Of a stretch of 64,000 nucleotides of DNA, positions 1 to 8,648 are shown piece by piece (the first letter of the stretch is position 1; each line of letters starts with the position of its first letter). The DNA comes from an uncultured beta proteobacterium (GTDB lineage: Bacteria > Pseudomonadota > Gammaproteobacteria > Burkholderiales > SG8-41): NCBI GenBank assembly GCA_903885665.1, contig CAISJL010000059.1, forward strand, positions 26,156 to 90,155. Reading direction: 5' to 3'. A program made the position numbers and the translations under genes. The notes beneath the pieces were generated by a model that was not told the origin of the DNA, did not search any database, and saw nothing but the letters and a program-made list of their open reading frames with translations.

Positions 1-457
1 TGCCGCGATCTTCCAGGAGATAGCATAAATGATTAGAAGCGTGACCCGGGGTATGGACAGCACGCAGTCGATGATTACCGCACTCAACCATATCACCGTC
101 AGCCAGTGCGCGTTCGGGTACAAAATCTTCATCCTGCCGACCATCACTTGGCACCACGCCAAACCCTAAGACCGGGGCACCTGTTTTAGCTCGAATTTGC
201 ACGGCCAAGGGTGAGTGGTCGCGGTGCGTATGCGTGCAGACAATCGATCGCAGACGATCACCAACAGCATTCAAAAGCACATCGCGATGCGCATCCAGAT
301 CAGGGCCCGGATCGACCATGATAAGTTCGTCATGGCCAATAATATAGGTATTGGTACCAGGACCCGTCATCATACCGGGGTTGGGCGCTGTAATCCGACG
401 CACACCATCTGCAATCTCGACCACCTGACCGGGAACAATCGGCGTTAGGGCTACCAT
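1..457 (-). CDS. MBL-fold metallohydrolase, partial (C-terminus off the window)
   Basis: This gene starts at the ATG at 457 and stays open to the left edge, so only about 152 N-terminal residues are visible. The sequence reads MVALTPIVPGQVVEIADG, then a GPGTNTYI stretch, a VDPGP segment and the metal-binding motif THTHRDHS near residue 75. A later HTPGHASNH segment carries another metal-ligand histidine. This order is that of the metallo-beta-lactamase fold, close to the LACTB2/glyoxalase-II-like hydrolases; the substrate cannot be told from sequence. Its ATG overlaps the stop of the upstream Nudix gene by 7 nt (ATGGTAG), so the two are very probably cotranscribed and translationally coupled. 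Fold assignment is secure; function is inferred. Confidence 0.85.
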   Translation of the reverse strand, partial: MVALTPIVPGQVVEIADGVRRITAPNPGMMTGPGTNTYIIGHDELIMVDPGPDLDAHRDVLLNAVGDRLRSIVCTHTHRDHSPLAVQIRAKTGAPVLGFGVVPSDGRQDEDFVPERALADGDMVECGNHRLRAVHTPGHASNHLCYLLEDRG

Positions 458-1302
458 TTGCCTGCACCTTCAGGCGTACCGGCAGTGTCATAGCCTGGAT
501 CACCGGGCAAGAGTCGGGTGCCGTCTTTTGCTATGCGGGGCAACAACTCTCGCACCTCACGTTGCGATGATAATTCGTGACGTAGAGTCGATACCAATTC
601 ATACTGTTCAAACTGCTCTAGGGTTTTAACTGTAGGCGTGCGCATCTCAAACTCACCCTTCCGATGCAAGCTCAAGGCTTCACCAGGTCGTATCCAAGTA
701 CTGCCTATGGTTTCACATTCATCATGGAATGGCTCCTGCTCTCTTGGGGCTTCTGCCATGAAGAATCTCGTGTTGTAGCGACGTGGTGCACCTACCGGCG
801 TAATCCAATGCGCAAAATACTGTAATTGATCGGTGGCTAGACGCAAATTTTCAGCTTGCAGTATTGCAGCTAAAGTGATGGTGCCTGCGTTCAACTGTTT
901 GCGATAATCGACAAAGCGTGCAGCATATGCCGCATCACTAAAACTCAGTGGCCCACCATGAGCATGGTTTGCCAAAAGCAGACCAGCCTCTTCATAAGCC
1001 TCTCTGATGGCAGCGACCCAATAGGCTAAGCCACCATTGGCCATATTGAGCAGACTGCTAGCCGTATTATCGTCAAATCCAGCACACAGACCATTAGTTT
1101 CATATGCGGAGTCGGATTCATCCACACCGCCACCGGGAAATACATACATTCCAGGAACAAATCCCGATTTCAAGTTACGGCGCATCATCAATACTTCAAG
1201 GCCCTTAGAGGAATCCCTAACAATAGTCACAGTGGCTGCCGGTAATGCACCTTCTGTGGGTCTTGGACGTACATCTTTAGCTGTCGATTTACTGGAATCC
1301 AA
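451..1302 (-). CDS. Nudix hydrolase (NUDT19-like)
   Basis: The 283-residue protein contains the Nudix core: a VFPGGG segment at residues 54-59 and the catalytic helix IREAYEEAG at about 99-107. An unusually long insert of about 40 residues separates the Gly-rich part of the Nudix box from the REx2EE part. That split box resembles the NUDT19/RP2p group, whose animal members act on CoA and acyl-CoA, so a CoA-type substrate is a reasonable inference only. It overlaps the downstream MBL-fold gene by 7 nt. About 170 bp of AT-rich sequence separates it from xdhC, so the pair probably has its own promoter there. Confidence 0.85.
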   Translation of the reverse strand: MDSSKSTAKDVRPRPTEGALPAATVTIVRDSSKGLEVLMMRRNLKSGFVPGMYVFPGGGVDESDSAYETNGLCAGFDDNTASSLLNMANGGLAYWVAAIREAYEEAGLLLANHAHGGPLSFSDAAYAARFVDYRKQLNAGTITLAAILQAENLRLATDQLQYFAHWITPVGAPRRYNTRFFMAEAPREQEPFHDECETIGSTWIRPGEALSLHRKGEFEMRTPTVKTLEQFEQYELVSTLRHELSSQREVRELLPRIAKDGTRLLPGDPGYDTAGTPEGAGKW

Positions 1303-1470
1303 CGTAATACTCCCTACTGTTTGAATTGATTAAAAAACCATTTTGAAGTTCTGTCTTTTTTTATTTTATGTGACAACTGGACAGTTCATCCAATAAAAAT
1401 AATATCTTCATCTATATCTACATATAAATTTACATCTACTTTTAAATACACTTCTACACAAAAAATACCA

Positions 1471-2490
1471 CTACACATCTGCCACAGAACAACCCGCAGT
1501 GGTTGGCTTATCTGGCTCTTGAAATGCGTTTAAACCAGCACCTCGAATGTCCACGCCGTTACGCACCGCAGTCATCTCAGCTAAGATGGCGATTGCAATC
1601 TCTGGCGGTGTCTTACTACCAATTTTGAGTCCGACTGGCCCGTGCAGTCGCGCAATGTTTTCTACAGACAAATCAAACTCGCTTAGGCGTTGACGTCTGA
1701 CCTCGTTATTTTTACGTGAGCCAATCGCACCCACATAAAATGCTGGCGAACGCAAAGCCTCGAGTAAGGCCATATCGTCCAGTTTTGGATCATGCGTTAA
1801 GGTAACCACAGCACTATGCCCATCTAACTTCAAAGCAGTCACCACGTCATCTGGCATCCCACGTAATAACTCAACGTTGGGTAGACTCCAAGTCTCGGTA
1901 TATTCATCGCGCGGGTCGCAGACAATAACTTGATAATCCAAAGCTTGGGCCATCTGTGCCAGGTAAGTCGAGAGCTGGCCAGCACCAATAATCAATAAAC
2001 GCCAGCGTGGGCCAAACACCGTAATCAGTGACTCGCCATCAAATCGTAGCTGATCGGACCAGATAGCATTGCTCACAGTGCTCTGACCTGTCTTCATATT
2101 CAAGCGACGCAATACCAACTCATGCTGAGCAATTCGCTCTAATAATGGGTCTAGAGATGCCGCCTGCATCAGTGGCTCCAATACGATCTCCAAGGTGCCC
2201 CCACAGGGCAAGCCGAACCGTTGCGCTTCCTCAGCAGTGACACCATATTGCGTCACTGAGGGCAAGGTCTGTGCAAGGGTGCCGGCTTGGACGCGTGCAA
2301 TCATATCGTCCTCAACACAACCACCAGAGACCGAACCCACTACCAGACCATCACCGCGAATAGCTGACATCGCCCCAATTGGACGCGGAGCCGAACCCCA
2401 AGTCCGCACGACTGTTGCTAACACTACGCGGTGCCCGGCGACTAGCCAATCTCGAGCGGTACGGATAACTTGCAAATCAACACTGTCCAT
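1471..2490 (-). CDS. XdhC/CoxI family molybdenum-hydroxylase accessory protein
   Basis: The 339-residue protein has the XdhC/CoxI layout. An N-terminal domain has TWGSAPRPIG and the conserved GSVSGGCVE motif (residues 52-60). A C-terminal Rossmann domain has IIGAGQLSTYLAQ from residue 168, then VCDPRDEYTE and a GAIGSRK motif. Family members insert or sulfurate molybdenum cofactor in xanthine- or CO-dehydrogenase-type enzymes. The start is the ATG at 2490, preceded by AGGAGC at normal spacing; the open frame runs 12 codons further upstream without an obvious ribosome site. It diverges from coxG across about 110 bp. The enzyme subunits it should serve are not in this window. Confidence 0.9.
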   Translation of the reverse strand: MDSVDLQVIRTARDWLVAGHRVVLATVVRTWGSAPRPIGAMSAIRGDGLVVGSVSGGCVEDDMIARVQAGTLAQTLPSVTQYGVTAEEAQRFGLPCGGTLEIVLEPLMQAASLDPLLERIAQHELVLRRLNMKTGQSTVSNAIWSDQLRFDGESLITVFGPRWRLLIIGAGQLSTYLAQMAQALDYQVIVCDPRDEYTETWSLPNVELLRGMPDDVVTALKLDGHSAVVTLTHDPKLDDMALLEALRSPAFYVGAIGSRKNNEVRRQRLSEFDLSVENIARLHGPVGLKIGSKTPPEIAIAILAEMTAVRNGVDIRGAGLNAFQEPDKPTTAGCSVADV

Positions 2491-2600
2491 ATTGTGCTCC
2501 TGATCAAATTCTGGGCAATACTGCATTGTAACCCGTTGCTTGAGGTAACATCTAAGCTCGGCTAATCGATAAGCCTTTTGACTGAAGGAGTATGCAACAA

Positions 2601-3083
2601 ATGGACATGAGTGGCGAACAACACATCCAACTACCTCAACAAGCGACCTGGGATGCGCTTAACAGTACCGCGGTTTTAATGGCTTGCATCCCTGGCTGTG
2701 AGGCGATTGAGCAACTCTCTGCCACCGAGTATCAGTTAACTATGGTGGCCAAAGTAGGTCCAGTAAGTGCAAAATTTAAAGGAAAAATGACTTTATCCGA
2801 TGTTAATCCGCCGCATGCATACACTCTAAACTTTGAGGGTCAAGGCGGGATTGCCGGTTTTGCGAAAGGCGTGGCGCAAGTACAATTAAACGCCGAGACA
2901 GGTGGCACTTTATTAAGCTACCAAGTTAAAGCCAATATTGGCGGGAAACTGGCGCAAATGGGTGCACGTTTGATCGATGGGGTAGCAAAACGTACGGCCG
3001 AGCAATTTTTTAATGCCTTCAATACACATGCGAGCGCTAGTGCTAGCACTGCTCCTACTACACCCCGAAATCAGCAAACCTAG
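2601..3083 (+). CDS. CoxG-like SRPBCC domain protein (CO dehydrogenase subunit G family)
   Basis: The roughly 160-residue protein begins MDMSGEQHIQLP and has the CoxG pattern: ACIPGCEAI near residue 30, a KVGPVSAKFKGKM segment, and GKLAQMGARLIDG before a poorly conserved Ala/Thr/Ser-rich tail. CoxG proteins are SRPBCC-fold accessory proteins linked to molybdenum hydroxylases; some are membrane recruiters of CO dehydrogenase. An AAGGAG site at 2585-2590 sits only 1 nt before an ATG at 2592 but 10 nt before the ATG at 2601, so 2601 is preferred. It faces away from xdhC (coxI family), which supports a shared role. A strong terminator follows. Confidence 0.85.
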   Translation: MDMSGEQHIQLPQQATWDALNSTAVLMACIPGCEAIEQLSATEYQLTMVAKVGPVSAKFKGKMTLSDVNPPHAYTLNFEGQGGIAGFAKGVAQVQLNAETGGTLLSYQVKANIGGKLAQMGARLIDGVAKRTAEQFFNAFNTHASASASTAPTTPRNQQT

Positions 3084-3108
3084 TAAATCAGGAATGCTAC
3101 GCAAATAA

Positions 3109-3135
3109 AAAAACCGGCCTTTAAGGCCGGTTTTT
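3109..3135. terminator. Bidirectional rho-independent terminator
   Basis: A near-perfect stem built on CCGGCC/GGCCGG (3111-3120 with 3124-3133) is flanked by A and T runs on both sides. It lies between the convergent coxG and dienelactone hydrolase genes and can stop both transcripts. Confidence 0.9.
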
Positions 3136-3153
3136 CAAGGATACCATCACTAT

Positions 3154-3822
3154 TTAGCCAACATACTTATGCAACATGGCCAAAGTCCGCTCACGAGACA
3201 GCTTGGAGCTAGCAGCATCGTAGGAAGGACGCTGATCGCAATTAAAACCATGACCAGCTGCGTAGAAGAAATGCTCACACCCAGGCTGAGCTGCTTGTAC
3301 TTTTTGCGCAGCTTCTAAGGGGATCGACTGATCTTTCTCGCCCCAATGGAAAGCAACTGGGCATTTCGCTTGCAAGGTTGCATGATTAGGAATACCACCA
3401 CCATAATGCGGTGCTGAGCAAGAAATACCAGCGACTTCAGCAGCAGCTTTCCAAGCAACCGTGCCGCCCCAGCAATAGCCTACGATACCCACTTTACCAG
3501 CGCCCTGAAGTGCTGCAACTGCAGCCTCAACGTCTTTGATCGCGTCATCTAACTTAGCTTTCTGCATCAAACCACGCGCCACCTCAATCTCCGGTGGGGT
3601 ATAGCCGCACTCAAACCCTGGCTGCACGCGATCAAACATCGCAGGTGCAATCACCAAGTAACCGTCAGCCGCATAACCATCGGCTACTGAACGAATATGG
3701 CTGTTAGCACCAAAAATTTCCATCACTACCACTAATCCACCTCGTGGCTTACCGACTGGCTCTGCCTTGTAAGCGCCGAATTTAAAACCATCTGCTGCGG
3801 TCAGTTCAATCATGCTACCCAT
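3154..3822 (-). CDS. Dienelactone hydrolase family protein
   Basis: The 222-residue alpha/beta hydrolase has the Cys-Asp-His triad of dienelactone hydrolases. The nucleophile is Cys117 in GYCWGGTVAWKA, the acid lies in HWGEKDQSIP, and the histidine lies in AAGHGFNCD. Classical members hydrolyse dienelactone to maleylacetate in chloroaromatic breakdown, but many genomic homologues act on other esters, so the substrate is open. The start is the ATG at 3822, eight bases after GGAGG. A longer frame begins with a TTG that sits inside the ribosome site and is rejected. It is a monocistronic minus-strand gene ending at the shared terminator; no aromatic-catabolism partner is adjacent. Confidence 0.9.
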   Translation of the reverse strand: MGSMIELTAADGFKFGAYKAEPVGKPRGGLVVVMEIFGANSHIRSVADGYAADGYLVIAPAMFDRVQPGFECGYTPPEIEVARGLMQKAKLDDAIKDVEAAVAALQGAGKVGIVGYCWGGTVAWKAAAEVAGISCSAPHYGGGIPNHATLQAKCPVAFHWGEKDQSIPLEAAQKVQAAQPGCEHFFYAAGHGFNCDQRPSYDAASSKLSRERTLAMLHKYVG

Positions 3823-4178
3823 AGTATAACCCTCCAATTAATCCAATTAAATTAAGCCCAAAGATTATAGCCTGATCAGGCATTACTGCCCAAAACAATC
3901 AAAAAACAAAAAAACCTATACTTTTCAGTATCTTAAAAAATATCACTAGCCATCATGCCGCGACCGCCTGAGTGCACCTACCCACTTCAAGCAAGGGCAC
4001 GTTAAACAATGCATACTCCAAACCCTATTTAATAAGCAGTTTGTTACAATCGTTCGAGTTGCGGCTTGCATTATCAGCAATGACTATCGATCCGCCCTAT
4101 TTTAACGCCAAATGTCACGCACCTCACCATCGACGTGATAGATCATCACCATCTAGGCTAGATCAAAGGAAACCAATA
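3823..4178. other. Intergenic region between divergent DLH and GST genes
   Basis: About 356 bp of AT-rich sequence must hold promoters for both flanking genes. I see no strong paired -35/-10 boxes, RNA gene or repeat. An open frame runs through part of it in frame with the GST gene, but it lacks a plausible start and family similarity. Confidence 0.5.
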
Positions 4179-4799
4179 ATGCTCAAAATCTGGGGACGCG
4201 CCAACTCGATTAATGTCCAAAAAGTACTGTGGACTTGCGCTGAATTGGAGCTTGGGTTCGAACGTATCGATGCCGGCATGCAATTCGGAGTCAACAACAC
4301 CCCTGAATATAAAGTCATGAACCCCAATGGTTTGGTGCCTTTAATTGACGATGGCGGATTTTTATTATGGGAATCTCATACCATTGTGCGTTATCTCGCA
4401 CGCCGCTACGGCTCTGGCAATATCCTGCCAACAGACCCACAGCCAGCAGCCGATGTTGATCGTTGGATGGAGTGGTATAACACCACCGCATGGATTGTGA
4501 TGCGCCCTATTTTTTGGGGCATGATACGCACCCCAGAGGCGCAGCGTAATCTGGCTGAAATAGAAGATAACCGGAGTAAGCTGGCACAGTATTTAGCGAT
4601 TGCTGACGCTCATCTCGCCAAACACACTTTTTTTGCTGGTGATACATTTACCTTAGCCGACATCCCCCTAGGCGTACTCGCCCATCGCTGGTTTGTATTG
4701 CCCATCACACGCCCAGAGCTACCAAACCTTTTTCATTGGTATCAGAGAGTAAGCGCTCGTCCTGGATTTCAAACACACTGCGCATCAGCACTGAGCTAA
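4179..4799 (+). CDS. Glutathione S-transferase family protein
   Basis: The 206-residue protein begins MLKIWGRANSINVQKVLW, the thioredoxin-fold start of beta/theta-like GSTs with the Ser/Asn pair that contacts glutathione. It continues with NPNGLVPLIDD (cis-Pro) and LWESHTIVRYLARRYG (glutathione gamma-Glu contact). The C-terminal helical domain contains DTFTLADIPLGV. Such enzymes conjugate or transfer glutathione in detoxification; the substrate is not predictable. The ATG at 4179 follows AAAGGAAA at good spacing, and 69 upstream in-frame codons are not GST-like. The YhhQ gene starts 6 nt after its stop, so the two are probably one operon, although the functional link is unclear. Confidence 0.9.
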   Translation: MLKIWGRANSINVQKVLWTCAELELGFERIDAGMQFGVNNTPEYKVMNPNGLVPLIDDGGFLLWESHTIVRYLARRYGSGNILPTDPQPAADVDRWMEWYNTTAWIVMRPIFWGMIRTPEAQRNLAEIEDNRSKLAQYLAIADAHLAKHTFFAGDTFTLADIPLGVLAHRWFVLPITRPELPNLFHWYQRVSARPGFQTHCASALS

Positions 4800-4805
4800 T
4801 TCACC

Positions 4806-5510
4806 ATGAAACCTACACCACAATACAAATACTATGAATGGGTGATGGCAGCATTTGTCACTGTGCTAATCTGCTCAAATTTAATTGGTCCTGCAAAAAT
4901 TGCTCAGTTAGACATTCCCATCTTAGGCGTTTGTACTTTTGGCGCTGGCGTATTATTTTTCCCGATCTCTTATGTCTTTGGTGACATCCTCACCGAAGTC
5001 TATGGTTACGCTCGAGCACGTCGCGTGATCTGGGCGGGTTTTGGTGGGCTCGTGTTTGCTTCAATCATGAGTGCTATGGTGGTGGCTCTGCCACCTGCTC
5101 CTTTTTGGACGCACCAGAGCGCGTACGAAATCGCCTTTGGTAACACCCCCCGCATTGTGATGGCCTCGATGCTCGCGTATTGCTGTGGTGAGTTTGTTAA
5201 TTCATATGTATTAGCGCGGATGAAAATACTGACCCAAGGGCGGTGGTTATGGAGCCGCACGATAGGCTCAACCATCGTGGGTGAGGCAGTCGACTCTGCG
5301 CTGTTCTACCCACTCGCATTTTATGGCAGCGGCATTATTCCTGATGACAAACTGCCCTTAATTATGCTGGCCCAATTTGTTACTAAAGTGGGCGTAGAAA
5401 TTGCCTTTACCCCATTGACCTACAAAATTGTGAACGTCCTAAAACGAGCAGAAGGCGAAGACTATTATGATCGGGAAACCAACTTTAGCCCGTTTAGTAT
5501 CAAGTCTTAA
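4806..5510 (+). CDS. yhhQ: Queuosine precursor transporter, YhhQ/VUT family
   Basis: The 234-residue integral membrane protein has about six hydrophobic segments and the family signature FFPISYVFGDILTEVYGY near residues 49-66, with Asp and Glu inside the membrane segment. A second signature, GSTIVGEAVDSALFYP, is near residue 155. Members import preQ0/preQ1 or related precursors for queuosine in tRNA. No strong ribosome site is visible; being 6 nt behind the GST gene, it may depend on coupling. I looked for a preQ1-type riboswitch upstream of the operon and could not make a convincing case. Confidence 0.9.
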   Translation: MKPTPQYKYYEWVMAAFVTVLICSNLIGPAKIAQLDIPILGVCTFGAGVLFFPISYVFGDILTEVYGYARARRVIWAGFGGLVFASIMSAMVVALPPAPFWTHQSAYEIAFGNTPRIVMASMLAYCCGEFVNSYVLARMKILTQGRWLWSRTIGSTIVGEAVDSALFYPLAFYGSGIIPDDKLPLIMLAQFVTKVGVEIAFTPLTYKIVNVLKRAEGEDYYDRETNFSPFSIKS

Positions 5511-5572
5511 TCGTATCCAATCTTGGGATCAAGCCTGAATTCAACCTTGGCATAACCTATGCTGTGGAAACA

Positions 5573-5863
5573 TTAGCCGCGTAAATAGCGCAACAAGGAA
5601 AATAAACCGCCGCCCAGTAATACGCCAAAAAGAATCAATTGCAATGCGTAACTAAACATCGCATGACTAATGGACTCACCGCGATCAACCAAATTATGGC
5701 AATAAATCAGAAATGGAGAAGGAGTGCCCAAATATGGCGTTTTCTCGTAGCGCACATCCACAATCACCTTCACTGCTAAAGCGGCCGCTAAAAGCACCCA
5801 AGCATTGGGTGCTGACAAGGGGAGAAAGGCTAATACACTACCAACAATTAAGGAAAAAAACAT
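5573..5863 (-). CDS. Small hypothetical membrane protein
   Basis: A 96-residue open frame encodes a hydrophobic N-terminus (residues 1-33, probably two short membrane segments), a polar middle (DVRYEKTPYLGTPSPF) and a C-terminal membrane helix (ALQLILFGVLLGGGLFS) with a basic end. I do not recognise the family. No good Shine-Dalgarno site precedes the ATG, but composition is protein-like and no other gene fits the space. It converges with yhhQ and lies upstream of nothing on its strand, so it is probably monocistronic. Confidence 0.6.
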   Translation of the reverse strand: MFFSLIVGSVLAFLPLSAPNAWVLLAAALAVKVIVDVRYEKTPYLGTPSPFLIYCHNLVDRGESISHAMFSYALQLILFGVLLGGGLFSLLRYLRG

Positions 5864-6016
5864 TAATAAAATCAGTAAGATATCAGTAAAATAAAGTAAT
5901 TAATGCGGGAGGGGTGTTGGTGCAATTTTCAAATAACTGCAAAAACTAACGTCTATAAATCAACACATTAGTCTGTAAATTCAAAAGAATTTCTAGTGAT
6001 AAATTATGGGATTTGC

Positions 6017-6093
6017 TGGTCGGGGTACTAGGATTCGAACCTAGGACCTCTTGCTCCCAAAGCAAGCGAACTACCGGACTGTTCTACACCCCG
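6017..6093 (-). tRNA. tRNA-Pro(TGG)
   Basis: A 77-nt cloverleaf on the minus strand has acceptor stem CGGGGTG/TACCCCG with one G-T pair. The anticodon stem is CTTGC/GCAAG around the loop TTTGGGA (anticodon TGG), followed by a T-arm with GGTTCGAATCC. The 3' CCA is encoded (6017-6019 on the plus strand read TGG). Confidence 0.97.
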
Positions 6094-6183
6094 TTTTGCA
6101 AGGTGTGCATTCTACCGGAAAATCCGTGATTAGGGGTATTATCAAAATATTTAGCACAGATTTTTTTAAACGGAGCTCGAAAA

Positions 6184-7395
6184 ATGACGGAAAAGTCTTG
6201 GCGCACCCCAACAGTCATACTAATTTGTGGTGGGATGATTCTTACCATCGCTCTAGGCGTGCGACACAACTTTGGCCTCTACTTGCAACCCATCACCACC
6301 GATTTAGGTATTGGTCGAGAAACCTTTGCCTTCGCGATTGCGATACAAAATTTGCTCTATGGCATCTCCCAACCGATCACTGGTTTAATCGCTGACAAAT
6401 TTGGTGCTGCCCGCGTCTTAATTGGCGGCTCTTTGCTCTATGCAACCGGACTATTTTTAATGTCGATGTCGACTACAGGCATGGACTTAACGCTAAGTGC
6501 CGGTCTGTTGATTGGCGCCTCACTAGGTTGTAGTGGTTTCTCGATTGTATTTGGCGTGATTGGTCGCTCATTCCCGCCAGAGAAGCGCAGCGTAGCCTTA
6601 GGCTTTGCTGGGGCGGCAGGCTCGCTTGGGCAATTTGCGCTACTCCCCTATGGCCAATGGCTGATTAACCATGTCGGGTGGATGCAAGCACTGGTGATTC
6701 TAGCCCTCACCGTGCTCATTATTATTCCGCTCTCTAGCGCCCTCGTCGAAGATCGCAGCACACAAGCCCTACACACCTTCAAACAATCTGCGCGCGAGGC
6801 ACTACGTGAAGCCTCAGCCCATCGCGGTTACATCCTGCTGTGCTTGGGTTATACCGTATGCGGCTTTCAATTGTTATTTATCGCCGTGCATTTTCCTGCC
6901 TACCTCATCGATCAGCACATGACACCAGAGACCGGCATGAAAGGCCTAGCACTCATCGGCTTCTTTAATATGATTGGCAGCTACGTCTGGGGCTGGCTGG
7001 GTGGTCGCTATACTAAAAAATATTTACTATCTAGCCTATATCTGACTCGCTCCATTGCGATTGCCCTATTTATTTCAATGCCGCTATCGCCGCTATCGGT
7101 ATATTTATTTTCAGCGACTATTGGATTTTTATGGCTTGGCACAGTGCCCCTAACTAGCGGCCTCATTGCCCATGTGTTTGGTGTGCGTTATCTATCTACA
7201 CTCACTGGCATTGCATTCTTATTTCATCAGTTAGGTAGCTTTGCCGGCGTGTGGATCGGTGGCTACGTATTCGACCGCATGGGCACATACACGCCCATGT
7301 GGTTACTGACCGTTGGCATGGGCATTGTCGCCGCACTGCTTAACCTACCGGTGGATGATCGCCAGATTGAACGCATACAATTAAAACCTAGTTAG
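6184..7395 (+). CDS. MFS transporter
   Basis: The 403-residue protein has 12 predicted membrane helices. It has a motif-A-like loop, GLIADKFGAARVLIGG, between helices 2 and 3, and a GLALIGFFNMIGSYVWGW segment in the second half. It resembles the uncharacterised MFS permeases common in Burkholderiales (OFA or aromatic/organic-acid type). The N-terminus MTEKSWRTPTVILICGG is short and cytoplasmic. The ATG follows GGAG at 9 nt. It converges with the LysR gene, overlapping its 3' end by 8 nt. Substrate and direction of transport are unknown. Confidence 0.9.
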   Translation: MTEKSWRTPTVILICGGMILTIALGVRHNFGLYLQPITTDLGIGRETFAFAIAIQNLLYGISQPITGLIADKFGAARVLIGGSLLYATGLFLMSMSTTGMDLTLSAGLLIGASLGCSGFSIVFGVIGRSFPPEKRSVALGFAGAAGSLGQFALLPYGQWLINHVGWMQALVILALTVLIIIPLSSALVEDRSTQALHTFKQSAREALREASAHRGYILLCLGYTVCGFQLLFIAVHFPAYLIDQHMTPETGMKGLALIGFFNMIGSYVWGWLGGRYTKKYLLSSLYLTRSIAIALFISMPLSPLSVYLFSATIGFLWLGTVPLTSGLIAHVFGVRYLSTLTGIAFLFHQLGSFAGVWIGGYVFDRMGTYTPMWLLTVGMGIVAALLNLPVDDRQIERIQLKPS

Positions 7396-8380
7396 ATGCA
7401 ACTATCGCCGCATCTTTTGCTGCATCTTTTGCTGCATCTTTGGCAGCCTCAGCAATTAACCAATCGCAAAATGCCGCGACCGCAGGTCGGTTCTTAGCCT
7501 GCGGCTGACTCACCAAATAATACGCTGAGGTCAGAGGAACACGTAGTGGAAACGGCGTAAATAATCGCCCGGCAGCAATATCCTCTGACGCTAATTCCGG
7601 CATTGAAGCCACCACCCCCACAGCATCACGTGCAGCCTCAAAAGCAAGTGAAGCATGGCTGAAGCGGGCACCGCGTTGTGCATCAACCAATTCCACCCCA
7701 GCCGCTTCTAACCATAAATCCCAAAACGATTCACCGTCATAAGATTCACCCGTATCATCATGTAATAACATGTAATGCTTGAGATCTTCAGGGTGAAGTA
7801 ACGGGTGCTCACCCGACATAGCTTGCGGGCCGCAAATGGGCGTCACCGTCAATGGTAATAGTCGATGCACATCTAACTCGGGATAATGCCCTCGACCATA
7901 AATAATCGCTACATCAGAGTCGTCCAACCAAGTCTCTAGAGTCGCGCGCTCAGCAACATCACCCTTACCGTCAACACTGACGCGTCGCATACGCGCTGAT
8001 AGGCGCACATCGACTTCATGATGATCCGCAATAAAGCGATGCAGCCGCGGCATTAACCAACGCGCCGAGAATGAAGGTGCTGCACTCACCGTCAGCATTC
8101 CGCCTTTATGATGCACACGTAAACGCTCTACCGCCTGAGCCAATGCATCAAAACCCTCACGCAACTTGGGCAGACAAGCACTGGCAGCATCGGTCAGCGT
8201 TAGTGCGCGATTATGGCGGTGAAATAACTCGACGTTCAGATACTCTTCCAAGCTGCGCACCTGATGACTAACCGCCGCCGGGGTCACATTTAACTCTAAC
8301 GCTGCTTTCTTTACACTCAAATGGCGAGCAGCAGCCTCAAACGCCTTTAATGCATTCAGCGGGGGTAAACGTTGCGACAT
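7388..8380 (-). CDS. LysR family transcriptional regulator (GcvA-like)
   Basis: The 330-residue protein has an N-terminal winged helix-turn-helix (LSVKKAALELNVTPAAVSHQ, residues about 21-40). It begins MSQRLPPLNALKAFEAAARH, as in GcvA/AmpR-type LysR proteins, and ends in a periplasmic-binding-like effector domain. The ATG at 8380 follows GGGAG. The C-terminus carries a short tandem repeat (AAKD three times) encoded by 12-bp DNA repeats at about 7403-7440. It overlaps the end of the convergent MFS gene by 8 nt. Its target is not obvious; the divergent neighbour is the 66-residue orphan. Confidence 0.92.
   Translation of the reverse strand: MSQRLPPLNALKAFEAAARHLSVKKAALELNVTPAAVSHQVRSLEEYLNVELFHRHNRALTLTDAASACLPKLREGFDALAQAVERLRVHHKGGMLTVSAAPSFSARWLMPRLHRFIADHHEVDVRLSARMRRVSVDGKGDVAERATLETWLDDSDVAIIYGRGHYPELDVHRLLPLTVTPICGPQAMSGEHPLLHPEDLKHYMLLHDDTGESYDGESFWDLWLEAAGVELVDAQRGARFSHASLAFEAARDAVGVVASMPELASEDIAAGRLFTPFPLRVPLTSAYYLVSQPQAKNRPAVAAFCDWLIAEAAKDAAKDAAKDAAIVASN
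7405..7440 (-). repeat. 12-bp tandem repeat in the LysR gene
   Basis: Three near-identical 12-bp units, GCTGCATCTTTT with the last slightly changed, lie inside the 3' end of the LysR frame. They encode the repeated AAKD of its tail. Because the unit is a multiple of three, gain or loss of a copy would change tail length without shifting frame. Confidence 0.75.
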
Positions 8381-8563
8381 AGATCTATCTCCCAAAAAAC
8401 TGCATACGCCTCTAAAACCTGCAACCATTCACTCTAGAGTGGCAGGATCAAGACGAAAAGCGTGTTCGCACTCCAAAACCATTCATTTTCAGATTAGAAA
8501 AATTATATCATATAAGAACAATATTTCATATGTTGCATCGCAACAAATAACTCCATCTTGCTC

Positions 8564-8569
8564 TATAAT
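8564..8569 (+). promoter_or_regulatory. Candidate -10 box for the 66-residue gene
   Basis: A perfect TATAAT lies 80 nt before the ATG of the small gene, in the LysR divergent space. No good -35 hexamer is found at 16-18 nt, so the promoter may need an activator, possibly the LysR protein. This is inference. Confidence 0.35.
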
Positions 8570-8648
8570 GATCTCGAACTCATTGAATTAAAGAACTTTG
8601 AGTCCCTTACGCCGGGATGGCGAACCACAAATTATAGAGGTAGTTATC

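Noticed and set aside
3838..4178. A preQ1-type riboswitch ahead of the GST-yhhQ operon
   Set aside because: I could not find a stem-loop with the C-rich loop and A-rich tail at a plausible place.
8598..8648. Upstream TTG-started extension of the 66-residue gene
   Set aside because: No ribosome site precedes the TTG, whereas the ATG at 8649 has AGAGG at good spacing.
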